A stretch of DNA of 64,000 nt from Curtobacterium sp. MCSS17_008. Its GTDB lineage: Bacteria; Actinomycetota; Actinomycetes; Actinomycetales; Microbacteriaceae. Position numbers and translations under genes: made by a program. The first letter of the stretch is position 1; the number at the start of each line of letters is the position of its first letter. Below are positions 61,587 to 64,000 of this stretch, one piece after another. Under the pieces are notes generated by a model. That model had not been told where the DNA came from. It was given only the letters and a program-made list of their open reading frames with translations, and searched no databases. The DNA lies in the NCBI RefSeq assembly GCF_003234185.1, contig NZ_QKSM01000016.1, positions 1-64,000 of the forward strand, given 5' to 3'.

Positions 61587-63404
61587 ATGACCGAGCGGAC
61601 CCGCGACACCCCCGACGCGAACGACAACGAGGAACGCACCGACGGCTACGTGCCGCTCCGTTCCTACGGTGCGGTCGGGGACGGGCGCACGGTGGCACTC
61701 ATCGCGCTGGACGGCCGGATCGACTGGCTGCCCATCCCGTCCATCGACTCCCCGCCCGTGTTCGCGAGCATCCTCGACGCGGAGCACGGCGGCCACATCG
61801 CCCTCCGGCCGACCGGGGACGCGACCGTCGAGCGCGAGTACCTGCCGGGCACCAACGTGCTCGTCACCACCTGGACGACCGACTCGGGGTCGTGCACGGT
61901 CACCGACGCGATGGTGACCGGGGTCGCCGGGCGCCTGCCGTGGGCCGAGGTCGCACGGTGCGTGCAGGGCGTCGAGGGATCGGTCGAGATGGAGTGGGCC
62001 GTCGTGCCCGGGTCACTCCTGGCCACCGCGGAACCGAAGCGTCTGGACACCGCGAACGGCACCGTGATCGGCATCGACGGCGTCACGATCGCGATCGTCG
62101 AGCACGGCTTCGAGCCGGTCCACGACGACGGACCACGCTTCTCCGGGCGGTTCTCGACGAGCGAGGGGTCGAAGTCGATCCTGACCATCGTCGGCACCCA
62201 GGACGAGCCGATCTTCCTGCCGGAGCCGGAGCACACGCTCGACGCCGTCGACCGCACCATCGCGAACTGGTCGACGTGGTCGGAGGAGTTCTCGTACGAC
62301 GGCCCGTGGGCCGAGGCGGTGCAGCGCAGCGCCCTCGCGCTCAAGCTGCTCATCTACGCGCCCACCGGCGCCATCGCGGCGGCACCGACGACGAGCCTGC
62401 CGGAGGACGGCACGGGCGGCAAGAACTGGGACTACCGGTTCGCCTGGGTCCGCGACCTCGCGTACACGGTGCACGCGCTCACCCGGTTCGGTCTGCGCGA
62501 GGAGACGCACGCCGCGGTGTCGTGGGTGATGCGCACCATCGCCGAGCACGACGAGACGATGCCGATCTTCTACCAGCTCGACGGGTCGAAGACCGACGGC
62601 GTCGAGGAACGCGACGTCCCGGGCTGGCGCGGCATCGGCCCGGTGACGATCGGCAACCGCGCTGGCGACCAGCTGCAGCTCGGTGTGTGGGGCGACGTCT
62701 TCGAGATCATGCGGCAGTACGTCAAGGCGGGGAACGTCCTCGACCGCCAGACCGCGGGCGTGCTCGAACGGCTCGCCGACGACGCCTGCCACCGGTGGGA
62801 GGAAGCGGACTCCGGCATGTGGGAGCTGCAGGAGACGCAGCACTACGTGACGAGCAAGATCGGCTGCTGGCAGGCCCTCGACGCCGCGGTCGAGCTGCAC
62901 GACGCCGGCATGATCGACGGCCCGCGTGCGAAGTGGACGGAGAACCGTGAGCTCATCGAGCAGTGGGTCGCCGAGCACGGTTGGGACGAGGAGCGCGGGC
63001 ACTACGTCATGTACCCGGGGTCCGGCACCCTGGACACCTCGATCCTGCTGCACGCCATGTCGTCGTTCGACCGCGGGCCCCGTATGGAAGCAACGATCCG
63101 TGCCATCGAGGAGCAGCTGCAGCACGGGCCCCTGGTCTACCGGTACTCCGGGATGGAGCAGGAGGAATCGCCGTTCGTGGCGTGCTCGTTCTGGCTCGCC
63201 GCCGCGATGGCGTGCGTCGGCCGCGTGGACGACGGTCGCGCGCTGATGGACGAGATGGTGGGGCAGGCGAACGACGTCGGCCTGTTCAGCGAGATGCTCA
63301 GCGCCGAGGACGGCGCGTTCATGGGCAACATCCCGCAGGGGCTGTCGCACCTGGCGCTCATCCAGGCGGCGCTGACGATCGAGGAGGTCGCCGCCGAGTC
63401 GTGA
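61587..63404 (+). CDS. GH15 family glycoside hydrolase (trehalase/glucoamylase type)
   Basis: 605 residues. N-terminal beta-sandwich domain (about 20-250) then the (alpha/alpha)6 catalytic domain: NWDYRFAWVRDLAYTVHAL, DSGMWELQETQHYVTSKIGCWQALDAAVEL (general acid Glu region) and SFWLAAAMACVGR. Actinobacterial members are often trehalases. No signal peptide, so cytoplasmic. Leaderless: CAGGCT (61575-61580) ends six bases before the ATG. Confidence 0.92.
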   Translation: MTERTRDTPDANDNEERTDGYVPLRSYGAVGDGRTVALIALDGRIDWLPIPSIDSPPVFASILDAEHGGHIALRPTGDATVEREYLPGTNVLVTTWTTDSGSCTVTDAMVTGVAGRLPWAEVARCVQGVEGSVEMEWAVVPGSLLATAEPKRLDTANGTVIGIDGVTIAIVEHGFEPVHDDGPRFSGRFSTSEGSKSILTIVGTQDEPIFLPEPEHTLDAVDRTIANWSTWSEEFSYDGPWAEAVQRSALALKLLIYAPTGAIAAAPTTSLPEDGTGGKNWDYRFAWVRDLAYTVHALTRFGLREETHAAVSWVMRTIAEHDETMPIFYQLDGSKTDGVEERDVPGWRGIGPVTIGNRAGDQLQLGVWGDVFEIMRQYVKAGNVLDRQTAGVLERLADDACHRWEEADSGMWELQETQHYVTSKIGCWQALDAAVELHDAGMIDGPRAKWTENRELIEQWVAEHGWDEERGHYVMYPGSGTLDTSILLHAMSSFDRGPRMEATIRAIEEQLQHGPLVYRYSGMEQEESPFVACSFWLAAAMACVGRVDDGRALMDEMVGQANDVGLFSEMLSAEDGAFMGNIPQGLSHLALIQAALTIEEVAAES

Positions 63405-63428
63405 GCGCCGGGCCCCCGGGCCGCCGGC

Positions 63429-64000
63429 TCAGCCGAGGGTGATCGCGACGAGTCCGGCGACGCCGACCAGGTAGAGCACCACCACGACGAACGAGTCGAC
63501 GCCCATCCCGACGATCCGCCGTTTCGGTCGGAACACCAGGCCGACCGCGTAGACGAGCGTCAGCAGTGCGGCCAGCGCGGTCAGGTAGACGTCACTCGCG
63601 TTCGCCTGCGGCAGCACGGCCTTGCCCGACAGCACCGTGGCGACCAGGAACAGCACCGGGAGGAAGGCGTTGCCGCCGAAGATGTCCGACACCGCCAGGT
63701 TGTCGTCGCCCTGGCGGACCGCCTGGATGCCGGTGGAGATCTCGGGCAGGCTCGTGGCGAGGGCGAGCACCGTCGCGCCGAACAGCACGCCCGACAGCCC
63801 GATCTGCTCCGAGGCCGCGTCGCCCGCGCGCTCCAGCACGACACCGGCGCCGAGCGTCGCGAGGGCCGACACCGTGAAGACGACGGCCGCCTTCCTCGTG
63901 CTCATCCGTGGCGGGTCCTGCTTGCGGGTCCGGTGCCCCGAGGCGTGCGGCGAAGCGTCCGGCGCACGCCCGTCCTCGTGCCACGGCAGCCCCTTGCCGG
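63429..64000 (-). CDS. Sodium/calcium exchanger (CaCA), C-terminal half only
   Basis: The reading frame is open to the right edge, so the true start is beyond the window; the ATG at 63905 is probably internal. Visible: a hydrophilic loop (HEDGRAPDASPHASGHRTRKQDPPR), then about five spans with the alpha-2 repeat GATVLALATSLPEISTGIQAV, which has the conserved S-x-PE motif. It ends 24 bases from the convergent GH15 gene. Confidence 0.88.
   Translation of the reverse strand, partial: GKGLPWHEDGRAPDASPHASGHRTRKQDPPRMSTRKAAVVFTVSALATLGAGVVLERAGDAASEQIGLSGVLFGATVLALATSLPEISTGIQAVRQGDDNLAVSDIFGGNAFLPVLFLVATVLSGKAVLPQANASDVYLTALAALLTLVYAVGLVFRPKRRIVGMGVDSFVVVVLYLVGVAGLVAITLG

Noticed and set aside
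1-64000. tRNA, rRNA, CRISPR arrays, IS elements, anti-phage systems
   Set aside because: Looked for tRNA-like T-loops, regularly spaced repeats, transposase motifs and known defence motifs in the intergenic regions and proteins; nothing convincing was seen. A tRNA search program would be decisive.

Overview
The window is a stretch of ordinary chromosome from a very GC-rich Actinomycete. Protein styles recalled from family knowledge (HU next to L28-L33-S14, DUF1206, DUF4383, NagE-type PTS) point to Microbacteriaceae, most likely Curtobacterium or a close relative; this is inference, not a database result. Base composition and codon use look uniform throughout. I see no prophage, transposase, CRISPR array, rRNA or tRNA.

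Layout. 1-5.3 kb: 5' end of a zinc alcohol dehydrogenase, glycerate kinase, a lipoprotein with a 27-residue membrane peptide and an internally duplicated membrane protein, a second zinc alcohol dehydrogenase and an AraC regulator. 5.3-8.5 kb: a coupled three-gene operon (permease, His-rich TIGR03943 partner, membrane-anchored propeller). 8.6-12.9 kb: TetR with a paired SMR exporter, an LLM oxidoreductase, a PAP2 enzyme and DUF4383. 13.0-19.7 kb: CopD-CtaG fusion coupled to a Pif1-like helicase, HU, the rpmB-rpmG-rpsN cluster and a lipase-maturation-factor protein. 19.7-23.6 kb: hydrolase and a metal-uptake operon znuA-znuC-znuB-zur with a good Zur box. 23.7-26.8 kb: split N-acetylglucosamine-type PTS (IIC divergent from IIB-IIA) with a DasR/NagR-like GntR repressor and matching operators. 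26.9-32.7 kb: two-component system, aminoacyl-phosphatidylglycerol synthase with a coupled esterase, and a GNAT overlapping tail to tail. 32.8-37.8 kb: 2-oxo acid dehydrogenase operon and HisC. 37.8-45 kb: small membrane protein, tyrosine phosphatase, purB, LysR/EamA pair, epimerase-DUF4166, CDF exporter. 45-52.9 kb: MFS/LysR pair, small membrane proteins, a sortase-anchored lectin/DUF11 protein and a GH13 glucosidase. 53-64 kb: FMN reductase, MarR, dps-SDR-FAD reductase operon, hydrolase, SMP-30, DUF1206, RtcB with a small leader ORF, GH15 hydrolase and a truncated Na/Ca exchanger.

Cross-cutting signals. (a) At least 22 genes have an NANNNT hexamer ending 6 or 7 bases before the start codon and no ribosome binding site, which marks leaderless promoters and fixes several starts. 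(b) A dispersed family of intergenic palindromes built on GGACGGGAGGCGCGG sits mostly at gene ends. (c) Metal handling recurs: znuACB-zur, a CDF exporter, zinc-independent ribosomal protein forms, His-rich tails in two transport systems, and Dps. None of these is a fully undescribed system; the best candidates for new biology are the permease/propeller operon, the RtcB leader with its small ORF, and the palindrome family.
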